Position numbers and translations under genes: made by a program | Assembly (NCBI RefSeq): GCF_001941945.1 | Contig: NZ_CP015583.1 | Location: forward strand, 3,992,501-4,056,500 | Direction of reading: 5' to 3' | DNA length: 64,000 nucleotides | Origin: Roseomonas gilardii | GTDB taxonomy: Bacteria; Pseudomonadota; Alphaproteobacteria; Acetobacterales; Acetobacteraceae | Part shown: positions 1-8,840 of the stretch, one piece after another | How positions within the stretch are numbered: the stretch's first letter is position 1 | Layout of the letters: every line of letters begins with the position of its first letter | The notes under the pieces: generated by a model | What the model was told of the DNA's origin: nothing | Seen by the model: only the letters and a program-made list of their open reading frames with translations | The model's database searches: none

Positions 1-896
1 CCCCTCCTGGCCCGTCGGCTGCGCCGCCGCTGGAGGAGGAGCACCGTCCCCAGAGCCAGCATGATCACCAGCAAGGACATGCCGGTGGTCAGCGTGCCCA
101 GGGCATAGATCTCCGGCGTGGTGACGGTGGTGGTCAGCCCCTGGAGCTCCAGCGGTAGGGTGTTCTGCCCGCCGATCGCCTGGCTGGTCCGGGCCACCTC
201 GTCCCAGGACAGGGTGAAGCCGAACAGCGCCACCCCCACCAGGGAAGGGGCGATGATCGGGATCACCACATGGCGCAGAACCTGCCCCGGGGAGGCGCCC
301 AGGTCGCGCGCCGCCTCCTCATAGGCTGGGTTGAAGCGGTTGAAGACGGCGAAGAGGATCAGCAGTCCGAAGGGCAGCGTCCAGGTCAGGTGCGCCCCCA
401 GGGCGGAGGTATAGAGGCCGGACGCGGTCTGGTAGTCCCGCAGCCAGGCGAAGTCCCAGCGCTCCGCCAGCGCCTTCACCAGGTCGTCGATCAGCCGGAA
501 CTCCAGCCCGATCCCCAGGCTGACCACGATGGAGGGCATGATCAGGCTGGCCACCGCCACATAGAACAGGGTGTCCTGCCCCCGGAAGCGCTTGCGGAAG
601 GCCAGCCCCGCCGGCAGCGCCAGCCCCACGGTCAGCAGCATCACCACCAGCCCCAGCCGGAAGGACCGCCCGAAGGCCGCCCAAATATCCACCACCCCCA
701 CCCCCTGCCAGAGGCGGGAGAACCAGTAGGTGGAGACCCCGTTCATCGGGAAGGTCAGCCCCCCCTGCGGCCCCTGGAAGCTCAGGACCACGATGGTCAG
801 GATCGGCCCGTAAAGGAACAGGACGAAGAGGGTGAAGAGCGCGGCCAGCCACCAGAAGGCTGCCGGACGCCTCTGCCTGACGGCGGGCCCGCTCAC
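1..896 (-). CDS. ABC transporter permease, PotC-like (3' end outside window)
   Basis: This is a second inner-membrane permease subunit of the spermidine/putrescine-type importer encoded by the following genes. The GTG start at 896 overlaps the TGA stop of the upstream permease gene (GTGA), which implies translational coupling. The visible protein of about 298 residues has the usual six hydrophobic segments. It carries an EAA-type cytoplasmic loop (EEAARDLGASPGQVLRHVVI, around residue 215) that docks on the ATPase. The last visible residues are an Arg-rich tail (LLLQRRRSRRARR), and no stop codon occurs before position 1. The protein therefore ends outside the window, probably close to the edge given the usual 260-300 residue length of the family. 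The substrate cannot be read from the permease. Polyamine transport is a family-level guess; other small organic cations or acids are possible. Confidence 0.9.
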   Translation of the reverse strand, partial: MSGPAVRQRRPAAFWWLAALFTLFVLFLYGPILTIVVLSFQGPQGGLTFPMNGVSTYWFSRLWQGVGVVDIWAAFGRSFRLGLVVMLLTVGLALPAGLAFRKRFRGQDTLFYVAVASLIMPSIVVSLGIGLEFRLIDDLVKALAERWDFAWLRDYQTASGLYTSALGAHLTWTLPFGLLILFAVFNRFNPAYEEAARDLGASPGQVLRHVVIPIIAPSLVGVALFGFTLSWDEVARTSQAIGGQNTLPLELQGLTTTVTTPEIYALGTLTTGMSLLVIMLALGTVLLLQRRRSRRARR

Positions 897-1819
897 AGCT
901 CGCGCCTCACATCCACCAGCTTGGTCAGGCCCCAGATCATCATCAGCACCACCGCCAGCAGCACCACCGCATTGGCCGCGGCGATGGGGAACTGAAGGTA
1001 GCTCATCTGCACCTGGATCACCTTGCCCACCGAGGCGATCTGCTGCCCGCCCATGATGCCGACCGTCACGAAGTCGCCCATCACGATGGTCAGCACGAAG
1101 ATCGAGCCGATGACGATGCCGGGCTTGCACAGCGGCAGGATGACATGGATCAGGGTCTGCCAGCCGCTCGCCCCGCCATCGCGCGCCGCCTCGATCAGCG
1201 AGCGGTCGATGCGCGCCATGGAGTTGAAGATCGGCACCATCATGAACAGCGTGTAGAGATGGACGAAGGCCAGCAGCACCGAGAACTCGGAATAGAGCAG
1301 CCAGTCCACCGGCGTGTCCGTCACGCCCAGCGCCATCAGCCCCTGGTTCACCAGCCCGTTGCGGCCCAGTAGCGGCACCCAGGCGATCATGCGGATGACG
1401 TTCGAGGTCCAGAACGGCACGGTGCAGAGCAGGAAGAGCCCCATCTGCACCGTGGTCGTGCGGATGTGGAAGGACAGGAAATAGGCGATGCCGAAGCCCA
1501 GCAGCAGCGTCGTGCCCCAGGCCAGCAGGCAGAATTTCAGCGTCGAGAGATAGGTCGCGAAGGTGACGCAGAGATCCGGCAGCCTGGCGAGGCAACCCTC
1601 GAAGACGTCGCGGTAGTTCTGCAGCGTCAGGTCCGGCGTGATCTGGTACTCGTCATAGGTCCAGAAGGACACCAGGACGGTCAGCACCAGCGGCACGATG
1701 AAGAACAGCAGGAAGAGCAGCGCGAAGGGCGCCGCCTGCCAGTAGGCGATGTTGCGTCGGCGCGCGTTCCGGGGCGGCTTCGCCCCGGACAGACCCGCCT
1801 CGGGAGCCATGGCGTCCAT
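893..1819 (-). CDS. ABC transporter permease, PotB-like
   Basis: Inner-membrane permease of a spermidine/putrescine-family ABC importer, about 308 residues. An N-terminal basic stretch precedes a first membrane segment (FALLFLLFFIVPLVLTVLVS). A periplasmic region and a block of hydrophobic helices follow. The EAA loop (EAARDGGASGWQTLIHVILP) lies near residue 215 and contacts the ATP-binding subunit. ATG at 1819 is the likely start; a GTG codon directly upstream at 1822 is an alternative. The gene begins about 27 bp after the stop of the neighbouring solute-binding protein and overlaps the next permease by four bases, so these genes are almost certainly cotranscribed. Family assignment is firm; substrate is inferred only. 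Confidence 0.92.
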   Translation of the reverse strand: MDAMAPEAGLSGAKPPRNARRRNIAYWQAAPFALLFLLFFIVPLVLTVLVSFWTYDEYQITPDLTLQNYRDVFEGCLARLPDLCVTFATYLSTLKFCLLAWGTTLLLGFGIAYFLSFHIRTTTVQMGLFLLCTVPFWTSNVIRMIAWVPLLGRNGLVNQGLMALGVTDTPVDWLLYSEFSVLLAFVHLYTLFMMVPIFNSMARIDRSLIEAARDGGASGWQTLIHVILPLCKPGIVIGSIFVLTIVMGDFVTVGIMGGQQIASVGKVIQVQMSYLQFPIAAANAVVLLAVVLMMIWGLTKLVDVRREL

Positions 1820-1846
1820 CACGCCACCCCGCGCGCCGTTGCCGGC

Positions 1847-3133
1847 TCAGGCCACGATGAACTCATTCCATTTCCTGATCAGATACGCGTTCTCGTCCAT
1901 GACGGAGTTCCAGCAGGCGACGTTGCCCATGCGCTGCTCGTAGGAGCCGCCGTCGCGCACCGTGCCCGCCTTCTCCACCACCACGCCGGCCGGCGACTTG
2001 ATGTCCCGCTCCGCCGGCTTGCCCTCCATCCAATAGGCCCATTCATAGGGTTCCATCTGCTGGCGCGCCGTTTCGGGCACGGAGGGGTAGTAGCCCTGGC
2101 GCAGCAGCGTGGCGCCGACCCAGCCGGAGAGGAACCAGTTGATGAACTCATAGGCCGCGTCCAGCTTGCGCCCTTCCAGCGTGCGCGGGATGCCGAGGCC
2201 CAGGCCCCAGCCGCGATAGCCTTCCTTCAGCGGCTGGAAGACGCAGGGAATGCCCTGCGAGCGCACCTTGGTCACGGCGGGCGACCACATCGACTGGATG
2301 ACGGTCTCGCCGGAACCCATCAGGTTCACGCTCTCGTTGAAGTCGCTCCAGAAGGCGCGGAACTGCCCCGCCTTCTTCGCCTCCGTCATCAGGCCGAGCG
2401 TGGCGTCGATCTCGGCCTTGGTCATGTTGCCCTTGTCGGCATACTTCACCTTGCCGATGGACTCCGCCACCATCGCCGCATCCATGATGCCGACCGAGGG
2501 GCTGTTCACCAGCGCCGCCTTGCCCTTGAACTCCGGATTCAGCAGCTCGGCCCAGCTCCCGATCGGCCGGCCGATCAGGTCGGGGCGGATGCCCAGCGTG
2601 TCGGCATTGGTGTTGATCGGGATCAGCGACATCCACTCGGTGGGCCCCTGGGCGAAGCCCTTGCTCCGAGCCCCGGTCAGGAAGGCGGTCTTCTTCGGCG
2701 CGCTGCCCTGGTCGCCGATCATGTGCCCGGCCACCTCGCCGCGGGTGAAGAGGGGCGCGATCTTCTCCGCCAGCTTCACCCGCTTCACCTCGATGCCGAC
2801 GATGTTGCCGGAGGGCATGAACTGCCGCACGGCCGCGAAGTCGGTGTCCACCAGGTCGAAGGTGTTCGGCTGGGTCACCACCCGGCGGATGATGTCCTCG
2901 TGCACGCCGCTCGTGTACTCGATGGTGATCCCGGTCTCTTCCTTGCAGCGCTGCGCGATGGCCGGGCTCTGGTTCACGCCCAGGCCCAGATAGCGCAGCG
3001 TCACCGTGCCCTGCGCATGCACCGCCGGCGCCGCCAGCGGCGTGCCGAGGGCGGCCGCGCCGCCCAGCGCCCCGCGCAATACCGTGCGCCGGCCGATCCC
3101 GGTGCCACGCTTGCCCTTGCTCACGTCATCCAT
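1847..3133 (-). CDS. Extracellular solute-binding protein of polyamine-type ABC importer (copy 2)
   Basis: Periplasmic receptor that would deliver ligand to the adjacent permeases; about 428 residues, PotD-like family. The N-terminus has a twin-arginine-like motif (RRTVLRG) followed by a hydrophobic, Ala-rich segment ending in AVHAQ, so export probably uses the Tat route. The start at 3133 is preferred because a GGAG lies eight bases upstream; an in-frame ATG at 3151 would only add a few residues. The mature protein is a clear paralogue of the next gene: long stretches around TEWMSLIP, NADTLGIRPDLI, FRAFWSDFNESVNLM and IQSMWSPAVTKVRSQG are almost identical. Two receptors with one permease pair suggests related but distinct ligands, or one binding protein kept as a variant. 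Ligand is unknown. Confidence 0.9.
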   Translation of the reverse strand: MDDVSKGKRGTGIGRRTVLRGALGGAAALGTPLAAPAVHAQGTVTLRYLGLGVNQSPAIAQRCKEETGITIEYTSGVHEDIIRRVVTQPNTFDLVDTDFAAVRQFMPSGNIVGIEVKRVKLAEKIAPLFTRGEVAGHMIGDQGSAPKKTAFLTGARSKGFAQGPTEWMSLIPINTNADTLGIRPDLIGRPIGSWAELLNPEFKGKAALVNSPSVGIMDAAMVAESIGKVKYADKGNMTKAEIDATLGLMTEAKKAGQFRAFWSDFNESVNLMGSGETVIQSMWSPAVTKVRSQGIPCVFQPLKEGYRGWGLGLGIPRTLEGRKLDAAYEFINWFLSGWVGATLLRQGYYPSVPETARQQMEPYEWAYWMEGKPAERDIKSPAGVVVEKAGTVRDGGSYEQRMGNVACWNSVMDENAYLIRKWNEFIVA

Positions 3134-3220
3134 GGCAGATCTCCGCAACATCGCGGCGTGTCACCGCGCGCCGATGCCGTGAGAACCAGAGCCCGTCCCC
3201 GTTCATCTTGTTGAGGACAG

Positions 3221-3238
3221 GACGGCCGCGCGGGCCGC
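3221..3238 (-). promoter_or_regulatory. Possible mRNA hairpin between the two binding-protein genes
   Basis: A 7-bp stem (GACGGCC / GGCCGCC, one G-U pair in the minus-strand transcript) with a five-base loop lies just downstream of the first binding-protein gene and upstream of its paralogue. There is no U-tract. Such hairpins after receptor genes in import operons often protect the upstream transcript from 3' decay; that role is inferred here. Confidence 0.3.
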
Positions 3239-3263
3239 CCCGTTCCCGTCCCATGCCGGCCTG

Positions 3264-4577
3264 TCAGGCGGCGATGAACTCGTTCCACTTGCGGATGAGG
3301 TAGGTGTTCTCATCCATCACCGCGTTCCAGCAGGCCACCCGGCCCATGCGCTGCTCGTAGGAGCCGCCGTCGCGCACCGTGCCCGCCTTTTCCAGCAGCG
3401 ATCCGTCCGGCGCCTTGATGTCCTGGGCCGCCGGCTTGCCCTCCATCCAGTAGGCCCACTCGTAGGGCTCCATGTTGGCCTTGGCCGTGCTGAGCACCGC
3501 CGAGTAGTAGCCCTGGCGGTTCAGGAAGGCGCCGGCCCAGCCGGACAGGAACCAGTTGATGAAGTCATAGGTCGCGTCCAGCTTGCGCCCTTCCAGCGTG
3601 CGCGGAATGCCGAAGCCCGAGGCCCAGGCGCGGTAGCCCTCGCGCAGCGGCTGGAAGACGCAGGGAATGCCCTGCGAACGCACCTTGGTCACGGCGGGCG
3701 ACCACATCGACTGGATCACCGTCTCGCCGGAGGCCATCAGGTTGACGCTCTCGTTGAAGTCGCTCCAGAAAGCGCGGAACTGCCCCGCCTTCTTGGCTTC
3801 CGTGAGGATGCCGAGCGTCTTGTCGATCTCGGCCTTGGTCATGTTGCCCTTGTCGGCATAGGTGTGGGCGCCCATCGCCTCCACCACCATCGCCGCGTCC
3901 ATGATGCCGATGGACGGGATGTTCAGGATCGAGGCCTTGCCCTTGAACTCGGGGTTCAGCAGCTCCTTCCAGCTCTCGATCGGGCGCTTGATCAGGTCCG
4001 GGCGGATGCCCAGCGTGTCGGCGTTGTAGGTGGTGGGGATCAGGCTCATCCACTCGGTCGGGCCATCGGCGAACTCCTTGGAGTTCCGGCCCTTCATGAA
4101 CTGCACCTTCTTCGGCGCGGTGCCCTGCTCGCCGATCTTCTTGCCGTCGATCTCACCCTTGGTGAAGACCGGGGTGATGTTGTCGAACTCCTTGATCCGC
4201 TTGGCCTCGATGCCCTGCAGGTTGCCCGAGGGGGCGACGCGCTTGGCGGAGAAGTACTCCATGTCCAGCAGGTCGAAGGTGTTGGGCTGCGTCACCGCGC
4301 GGCGGATCACGTCATCCGTCACCACCGGGATGTACTCGATGGTGATGCCCAGGTCCTGCTTCACCTTGGCGGCGATCTCGGCGCTCTGGTTCACCGCCGT
4401 ACCCAGATAGCGCAGCGTCACCGGCTCCTGCGCATGCACCGCCGGGGCGGCCAGGCGGAAGGCACCGGCAGCCGCCAGGCCACCCGCGGCGCCGAACAGC
4501 GTGCGGCGGCCCAGCGTGCCAAGGGGTCCATGGAGGGAACCATGGGGGTTCGCCCCGTTCTTCTTGCTCTCGTTCAT
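3264..4577 (-). CDS. Extracellular solute-binding protein of polyamine-type ABC importer (copy 1)
   Basis: Periplasmic solute receptor of 437 residues, paralogous to the downstream gene. It has a twin-arginine-like leader (GRRTLFGAAGG, then an Ala-rich core ending AVHAQE), consistent with Tat export. A strong Shine-Dalgarno (GGAGGAG) precedes the ATG at 4577. The mature region starts with the same PVTLRYLGTAVNQS block as the paralogue and shares most of its C-terminal half. Differences concentrate in the N-terminal domain and around residues 90-140, where ligand specificity could differ. It sits between the ATPase gene and the second receptor, with gaps of about 110 and 130 bp. These gaps are larger than the rest of the operon and may allow differential expression. 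The ligand is not identifiable. Confidence 0.9.
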   Translation of the reverse strand: MNESKKNGANPHGSLHGPLGTLGRRTLFGAAGGLAAAGAFRLAAPAVHAQEPVTLRYLGTAVNQSAEIAAKVKQDLGITIEYIPVVTDDVIRRAVTQPNTFDLLDMEYFSAKRVAPSGNLQGIEAKRIKEFDNITPVFTKGEIDGKKIGEQGTAPKKVQFMKGRNSKEFADGPTEWMSLIPTTYNADTLGIRPDLIKRPIESWKELLNPEFKGKASILNIPSIGIMDAAMVVEAMGAHTYADKGNMTKAEIDKTLGILTEAKKAGQFRAFWSDFNESVNLMASGETVIQSMWSPAVTKVRSQGIPCVFQPLREGYRAWASGFGIPRTLEGRKLDATYDFINWFLSGWAGAFLNRQGYYSAVLSTAKANMEPYEWAYWMEGKPAAQDIKAPDGSLLEKAGTVRDGGSYEQRMGRVACWNAVMDENTYLIRKWNEFIAA

Positions 4578-4687
4578 GAGCCTTGCTCCTCCAGGGCGGG
4601 TGCTGCCCGCCTCCGTGTCTGCATCATGGCCATCCGGTCCGCCGGACCAGGGATGGCGGGAAACCGTGCCGCGGCCGGATCGCCCGT

Positions 4688-5734
4688 TCAGGCCGGCAGC
4701 GCCTGGTCATGGGCGGGCACGCGCAGCCGGTGCGCATCCGTGCCGTTCCAGCCGACTGTCACCGCCTCGCCCTGGCTCAGCGGCGCGGCCTCGAAGGCAT
4801 CGTCGGACAGGATGGCGGTCATCTCCGGCAGCGTGTCGCGATAGGCGCCCTCCCCGGCGAGGCGCAGCTGCACGAAGCTGCCCTGGTACTCGACCATGGC
4901 GACCCGCGCCGGCAGCCCCTCCATCCCGTTCTCGCCCGGCAGGCCGCGTGCCACCCGGATCCGGTCGGTCCGCACCGCGAAGGGGCCGCCGCCGCCCGGC
5001 AGGTCGATCACATTGTGGCCGCCGATGAAGCGCGCCACGAAGGGCGTCGCGGGGCGGGAGAAGACCGTGCGCGGATCGTCCGCCTGCTCGATCCGCCCGG
5101 CATTCATCACCACGGCGAGGTCGGAGAGCGCCATCGCCTCCTCCTGGCTGTGGGTGACATGGATGAAGGTGATGCCGAGCTCGTTCTGCAGCCGCTTCAG
5201 CTCCGCCCGCACCTGGATGCGCAGGAAGGGGTCGAGCGCCGAGAGCGGCTCGTCCAGCAGCAGCACAGAAGGCTCCGTCACCAGCGCCCGGGCCAGCGCG
5301 ACGCGCTGCTGCTGCCCGCCCGAGAGCTGCGCCGGCAGGCGGGCGGCGTATGTCTCCATGTGGACGAGGCGCAGCATGGCCTCCGCCTTCGCCCGCCGCT
5401 CCGCCTTGCCCACGCCGCGCATGCGCAGGCCGAAGGCGACATTGTCCAGGCAGTTCAGGTGCGGGAAGAGTGCGTAGCTCTGGAACATCATCGCCGTGCC
5501 GCGCGCCGCCGGGGTCAGGCCGCCGACATTGCGCGGGCCGATCAGGATGTCGCCATCGCTGATCTCCTCGTGCCCGGCGATCATGCGCAGCGTGCTGGTC
5601 TTGCCGCAGCCGGAGGGGCCGAGCAGGCAGCAATAGCTCCCCGCCGGGATGCGCAGGTCGATCCCGTCCACCGCCACCGCCCCGTTGGGGTAGCGCTTGG
5701 TCACCTTCACCAGCTCGACACTCGCCCCGCGCAT
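4688..5734 (-). CDS. ABC transporter ATP-binding protein, PotA-like
   Basis: Cytoplasmic ATPase that powers the polyamine-type importer; about 348 residues. It contains Walker A (GPSGCGKTS), the ABC signature (LSGGQQQRVALARAL), Walker B (VLLLDEPLSALD) and a switch histidine (HVTHSQEEA). A C-terminal TOBE-like domain of about 110 residues is usual for the PotA/UgpC/MalK group. The start at 5734 is chosen because the recognisable domain begins at once (ASVELVKVTKRYPNG); the open frame runs further upstream without domain content. It is the first gene of the minus-strand operon ATPase - receptor - receptor - permease - permease. The 240-bp region on its 5' side is shared with the divergent copper operon. 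Confidence 0.93.
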   Translation of the reverse strand: MRGASVELVKVTKRYPNGAVAVDGIDLRIPAGSYCCLLGPSGCGKTSTLRMIAGHEEISDGDILIGPRNVGGLTPAARGTAMMFQSYALFPHLNCLDNVAFGLRMRGVGKAERRAKAEAMLRLVHMETYAARLPAQLSGGQQQRVALARALVTEPSVLLLDEPLSALDPFLRIQVRAELKRLQNELGITFIHVTHSQEEAMALSDLAVVMNAGRIEQADDPRTVFSRPATPFVARFIGGHNVIDLPGGGGPFAVRTDRIRVARGLPGENGMEGLPARVAMVEYQGSFVQLRLAGEGAYRDTLPEMTAILSDDAFEAAPLSQGEAVTVGWNGTDAHRLRVPAHDQALPA

Positions 5735-5939
5735 GAGCCCCCAGACCGATCCATGTCCCCGCCGCGAGGAAGGCAAAGCCCGTGCCACCGCCGGCCGGCC
5801 TTCCGCGCGATCCGCCGCCCCATCCCGCCGTGAACCCGGCCATGGGCTCCGCTTCCCCGGCCCCTGGGCAATTTTTGGGCAGTCCGGATGGCAATGAAGC
5901 AGACGCAAGGCACGCATGCACCAGTTTCCGAGGAAGTCC

Positions 5940-5970
5940 TTGACCTTCCCGGAGAGGGAACCCCCACCTC
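5940..5970 (+). promoter_or_regulatory. CueR/HmrR-like operator and promoter of copA
   Basis: A consensus -35 (TTGACC, 5940-5945) overlaps an inverted arrangement ACCTTCC - 7 bases - GGAA. The left arm and the 7-base spacing match well-known CueR sites, and the core TTCCC/GGGAA dyad is perfect (5946-5960). CueR promoters have a 19-bp spacer, which would place the -10 at about 5965-5970. That stretch (CACCTC) is a poor -10, so the promoter part is less sure than the operator. The regulator gene itself lies two genes downstream. Confidence 0.6.
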
Positions 5971-5976
5971 TCCCCT

Positions 5977-8241
5977 ATGCCAGACGACCTTTCCCCCCGC
6001 GCGGCAGCCAGCCCCCCGCCGGATAGCAACGCCGCCCCCGCCGGGCCGGGCCTCGACCTGCTGGTGGAGGGGATGAGCTGCGCCTCCTGCGTGCGGCGGG
6101 TGGAACGCGCGCTGGCCAAGGTGCCGGGGGTGGAATCGGCCCAGGCCAACTTCGCCACCGGCCATACGCGGGTGCGGCTGCGGCCCGGCACCGACCCCGC
6201 CGCGCTGGAGGAGGCGCTGGACAAGGCGGTGGAGAAGGCCGGCTATGCCGTGCTGCATCCGGAGCCGGAGTCCGGCGCCACGCCCCCGCGCCGCGCCGTG
6301 GCCTGGCTGCTCCCCGCCCTGGCCGGGCTGCTCGCCCTGCCCTTCCTCGCCGGCATGGTCGGCATGGGGTTGGGCCGGGACTGGATGCCGCCGCCCCTGG
6401 CGCAGTTCGTCCTGGCCACGCTGATGCAGTTCGGCATCGGCGCCGGGATCTACCGCAAGGCCTGGGGCGCGGTGCGGAGCCTCACCGGCAACATGGAGCT
6501 GCTGGTCGCCATCGGCACCACGGCGGCCTGGGCGCTTTCCACCGTGCTGATGCTGAACGGCGATCATCACCTGTATTTCGAGGCCTCGGCCCTGGTGCTG
6601 GCCTTCGTCTCGCTCGGCCGCTTCCTGGAGGAACGCGCCCGCCACGCCGCCGGCGGGGCGGTGGAGACCCTGCTGAAGCTGCGCCCGGACACCGCGACCC
6701 GCCTCGATGAGCAAGGTAGGGAGGAGGAAGTCCCCACCGCCCGGCTGCGCCGGGGCGACCGCATCGCCATCCGCCCCGGCGCCCGCATCCCCGCCGATGC
6801 CGAGCTGGAGGAAGGCGAGGCCGGGGTGGACGAATCCGCCCTGACCGGCGAATCCCGCGCCGTGTCCAAGAGCCCCGGCGATGCCCTGGCCGCCGGCACG
6901 GTGGTGCTGGACGGGCGGCTGGTGGCCCGCGTCACCGCCACGGGCAGGGACACGCGCCTCGCCCGCATCGCCGCGCTGGTGGAGGAGGCGGGCAGCAGCC
7001 GCGCACCGATCCAGCGCCTGGCCGACCGGGTGAGCGCGGTCTTCGTGCCGGTGGTGCTGGCGATCGCCCTGGTCACCTTCCTGGGCTGGCTGCTGGCCGG
7101 GGCGGCGGCGCAGATGGCGCTGCTGCATGCGGTGGCGGTGCTGGTGGTGGCCTGCCCCTGCGCCCTGGGCCTTGCCACCCCCGCCGCCGTGGTGGCCGGC
7201 ACGGGCGCCGCGGCCCGCGCCGGCATCCTGCTGCGCGATGCCGAGGCGATCGAGCGCGCACGCGGCCTTTCCGTGGTCGCCTTCGACAAGACCGGCACGC
7301 TCACCGAGGGCCGGCCGCGCCTGGCCGCGCTGGTTCCGGTGGCGGGCGTGACGCGGGAGGAGGCGCTGCGCCTCGCCGCGCGGCTGCAGGTGGGCAGCGA
7401 GCATCCCCTCGCCCGCGCCGTGCTGGCCGAGGCCGGCGGCACGCCACGGCCGGCGGAATCCTTCCGCGCCCTGCCCGGGCGCGGCGTGGAGGGGGTGGCC
7501 GAGGGCCGTCATCTGCGCCTGGGCAGCGACCGGCTGCTGCCGGAAGGGGGCGCGCCGGAGGCCCTGGCCGCCGCCTCGGCGGAACAGGCGAGGCAGGGCT
7601 ACTCGCAGTCCTGGCTGGTGGAATCCACGCCCGCATCCACCCCTGGGGGCGGGCGCGTGCTGGCCCTGCTGGGATTCGAGGACGCCCCCCGCGCCGGTGC
7701 CGCCGAGGCAGTGGCGCGGCTCCAGGCGATGGGCCTGCGCACGGCGATGCTGAGTGGCGACAACGAGGCTGCCGCGACGGCCGCCGCCCGTCGCTTCGGC
7801 ATCGACGACGTCGCGGCCCGCCTCCTGCCCGAGGACAAGGCGGCGCGCCTCGCCGCCTGGCATGCCGAGGGGCGGCGCGTGGCCATGGTGGGGGACGGGG
7901 TGAACGATGCCCCGGCGCTCGCCGCCGCCGATCTCGGCATCGCCATGGGCGGCGGCACCGATGCCGCCTTCGCCGCCGCGCATCTGGCCCTGCTGCGCCC
8001 CGACCCGCGCCTCGTACCCGCCGCGCTGTCCGTGCTGCACGCCACCTGGCGCACCATCGCGCAGAACCTCGGCTGGGCCTTCGCGTTCAACACACTGGCC
8101 ATCCCCGCCGCGGCGCTGGGCGGCCTGTCGCCGGCCCTGGCCGGGGGCGCCATGGCGCTGTCCTCGCTGACCGTGCTCGGCAACGCGCTGCGCCTGACGC
8201 GCTGGAAGCCGGAAGGAGAGACCGCTCGTGAACATCGGTGA
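5977..8241 (+). CDS. copA: Copper-translocating P1B-type ATPase
   Basis: Inner-membrane ATPase exporting Cu(I) from the cytoplasm; 754 residues. One N-terminal heavy-metal-associated domain carries GMSCASC (Cys35, Cys38). The catalytic core has the actuator TGES (290-293), the metal-channel CPC (393-395), the phosphorylation site DKTGT (Asp437), the SEHP motif (His476) and GDGVNDAP (639-646). The last membrane helices carry Asn697...Phe704-Asn705 and MALSS (726-730), matching the P1B-1 (copper) signature. One deviation is that the usual Tyr-Asn of helix 7 is Phe-Asn. The first 26 residues are a Pro/Ala-rich tail outside the domain. The stop overlaps the start of cueR by 14 bp, so the regulator is cotranscribed and autoregulated. 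The start is unusually close to the operator just upstream. Confidence 0.95.
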   Translation: MPDDLSPRAAASPPPDSNAAPAGPGLDLLVEGMSCASCVRRVERALAKVPGVESAQANFATGHTRVRLRPGTDPAALEEALDKAVEKAGYAVLHPEPESGATPPRRAVAWLLPALAGLLALPFLAGMVGMGLGRDWMPPPLAQFVLATLMQFGIGAGIYRKAWGAVRSLTGNMELLVAIGTTAAWALSTVLMLNGDHHLYFEASALVLAFVSLGRFLEERARHAAGGAVETLLKLRPDTATRLDEQGREEEVPTARLRRGDRIAIRPGARIPADAELEEGEAGVDESALTGESRAVSKSPGDALAAGTVVLDGRLVARVTATGRDTRLARIAALVEEAGSSRAPIQRLADRVSAVFVPVVLAIALVTFLGWLLAGAAAQMALLHAVAVLVVACPCALGLATPAAVVAGTGAAARAGILLRDAEAIERARGLSVVAFDKTGTLTEGRPRLAALVPVAGVTREEALRLAARLQVGSEHPLARAVLAEAGGTPRPAESFRALPGRGVEGVAEGRHLRLGSDRLLPEGGAPEALAAASAEQARQGYSQSWLVESTPASTPGGGRVLALLGFEDAPRAGAAEAVARLQAMGLRTAMLSGDNEAAATAAARRFGIDDVAARLLPEDKAARLAAWHAEGRRVAMVGDGVNDAPALAAADLGIAMGGGTDAAFAAAHLALLRPDPRLVPAALSVLHATWRTIAQNLGWAFAFNTLAIPAAALGGLSPALAGGAMALSSLTVLGNALRLTRWKPEGETAREHR

Positions 8242-8611
8242 GGCGGCCGCGGCCAGCGGCCTCAGCGCCAAGGCGATCCGCCGCTACGAGGAGGCCGGGC
8301 TGATCCGCCCGCGCCGCCTCGCCAATGGCTACCGCAGCTACAACGAGCGCGACGTCGCCGCCCTGCGCTTCGCCCGCCATGCGCGGGAACTGGCCTTCCC
8401 GCTGGTCGAGGTGAAGCGGCTGCTGGCACTCTGGAGCGACGACAGCCGCGCCAGCGCCGATGTCCGCAGCATCGCGCAGGAGCATATCCTGGTGCTGGAG
8501 GCCAAGGCCGCCTCGTTGCAGGCCATCGCCGGCAGCCTGCGGCAACTCGTTTCCTGCTGCCGGGGCGATTCCCGCCCCGACTGTCCCATCCTGGAGGAAC
8601 TTGCGAAGTGA
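8228..8611 (+). CDS. cueR: MerR-family copper-responsive regulator
   Basis: Transcriptional activator sensing cytoplasmic Cu(I), 127 residues. A MerR winged helix-turn-helix (MNIGEAAAASGLSAKAIRRY...NGYRSYNERD) is followed by a dimerisation helix. The C-terminal metal loop has two Cys separated by seven residues (CRGDSRPDCPIL), the spacing of CueR/HmrR sensors of monovalent coinage metals. The GTG start at 8228 lies inside the end of copA; its GTG-to-stop frame overlaps copZ by four bases. The expected target is the dyad upstream of copA, so the operon would be positively autoregulated. The name rests on the Cys spacing and the context; HmrR is the usual alphaproteobacterial name for the same role. 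Confidence 0.92.
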   Translation: MNIGEAAAASGLSAKAIRRYEEAGLIRPRRLANGYRSYNERDVAALRFARHARELAFPLVEVKRLLALWSDDSRASADVRSIAQEHILVLEAKAASLQAIAGSLRQLVSCCRGDSRPDCPILEELAK

Positions 8612-8805
8612 TCGAGCTGACCGTGAAGGGCATGGACTGCAACCACTGCGTCCAGGCCGTGACCGAGGCGGTGAAGGGCGTGGACCCCGCCGCCAAGGTC
8701 GAGGTGGACCTGCCGACGGGCCGCGTCCGCGCCGAGACCGAAGCCGGCCGCGCCCGCCTCGCCGAGGCGATCCGCGCCGAGGGCTACGAGGTGGCGGAAG
8801 GCTGA
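8608..8805 (+). CDS. copZ: Copper chaperone, CopZ-like
   Basis: Small cytosolic metallochaperone of 65 residues consisting of one heavy-metal-associated fold. The Cu(I)-binding motif GMDCNHC lies at residues 8-14, and the sequence ends with a typical GYEVAEG strand. It would carry copper to the N-terminal domain of CopA. The GTG start overlaps the cueR stop (GTGA), giving a three-gene translationally coupled copper cassette. Length and motif are those of the family; no odd features. Confidence 0.92.
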   Translation: MIELTVKGMDCNHCVQAVTEAVKGVDPAAKVEVDLPTGRVRAETEAGRARLAEAIRAEGYEVAEG

Positions 8806-8840
8806 TCCGGGGAACACCCCACGGGCATCCCGGCCCATCC

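Noticed and set aside
4583-5833. Long open frame on the plus strand opposite the ABC ATPase gene
   Set aside because: Gln/His/Arg-rich composition typical of an antisense frame in GC-rich DNA; the minus strand encodes a complete ABC ATPase.
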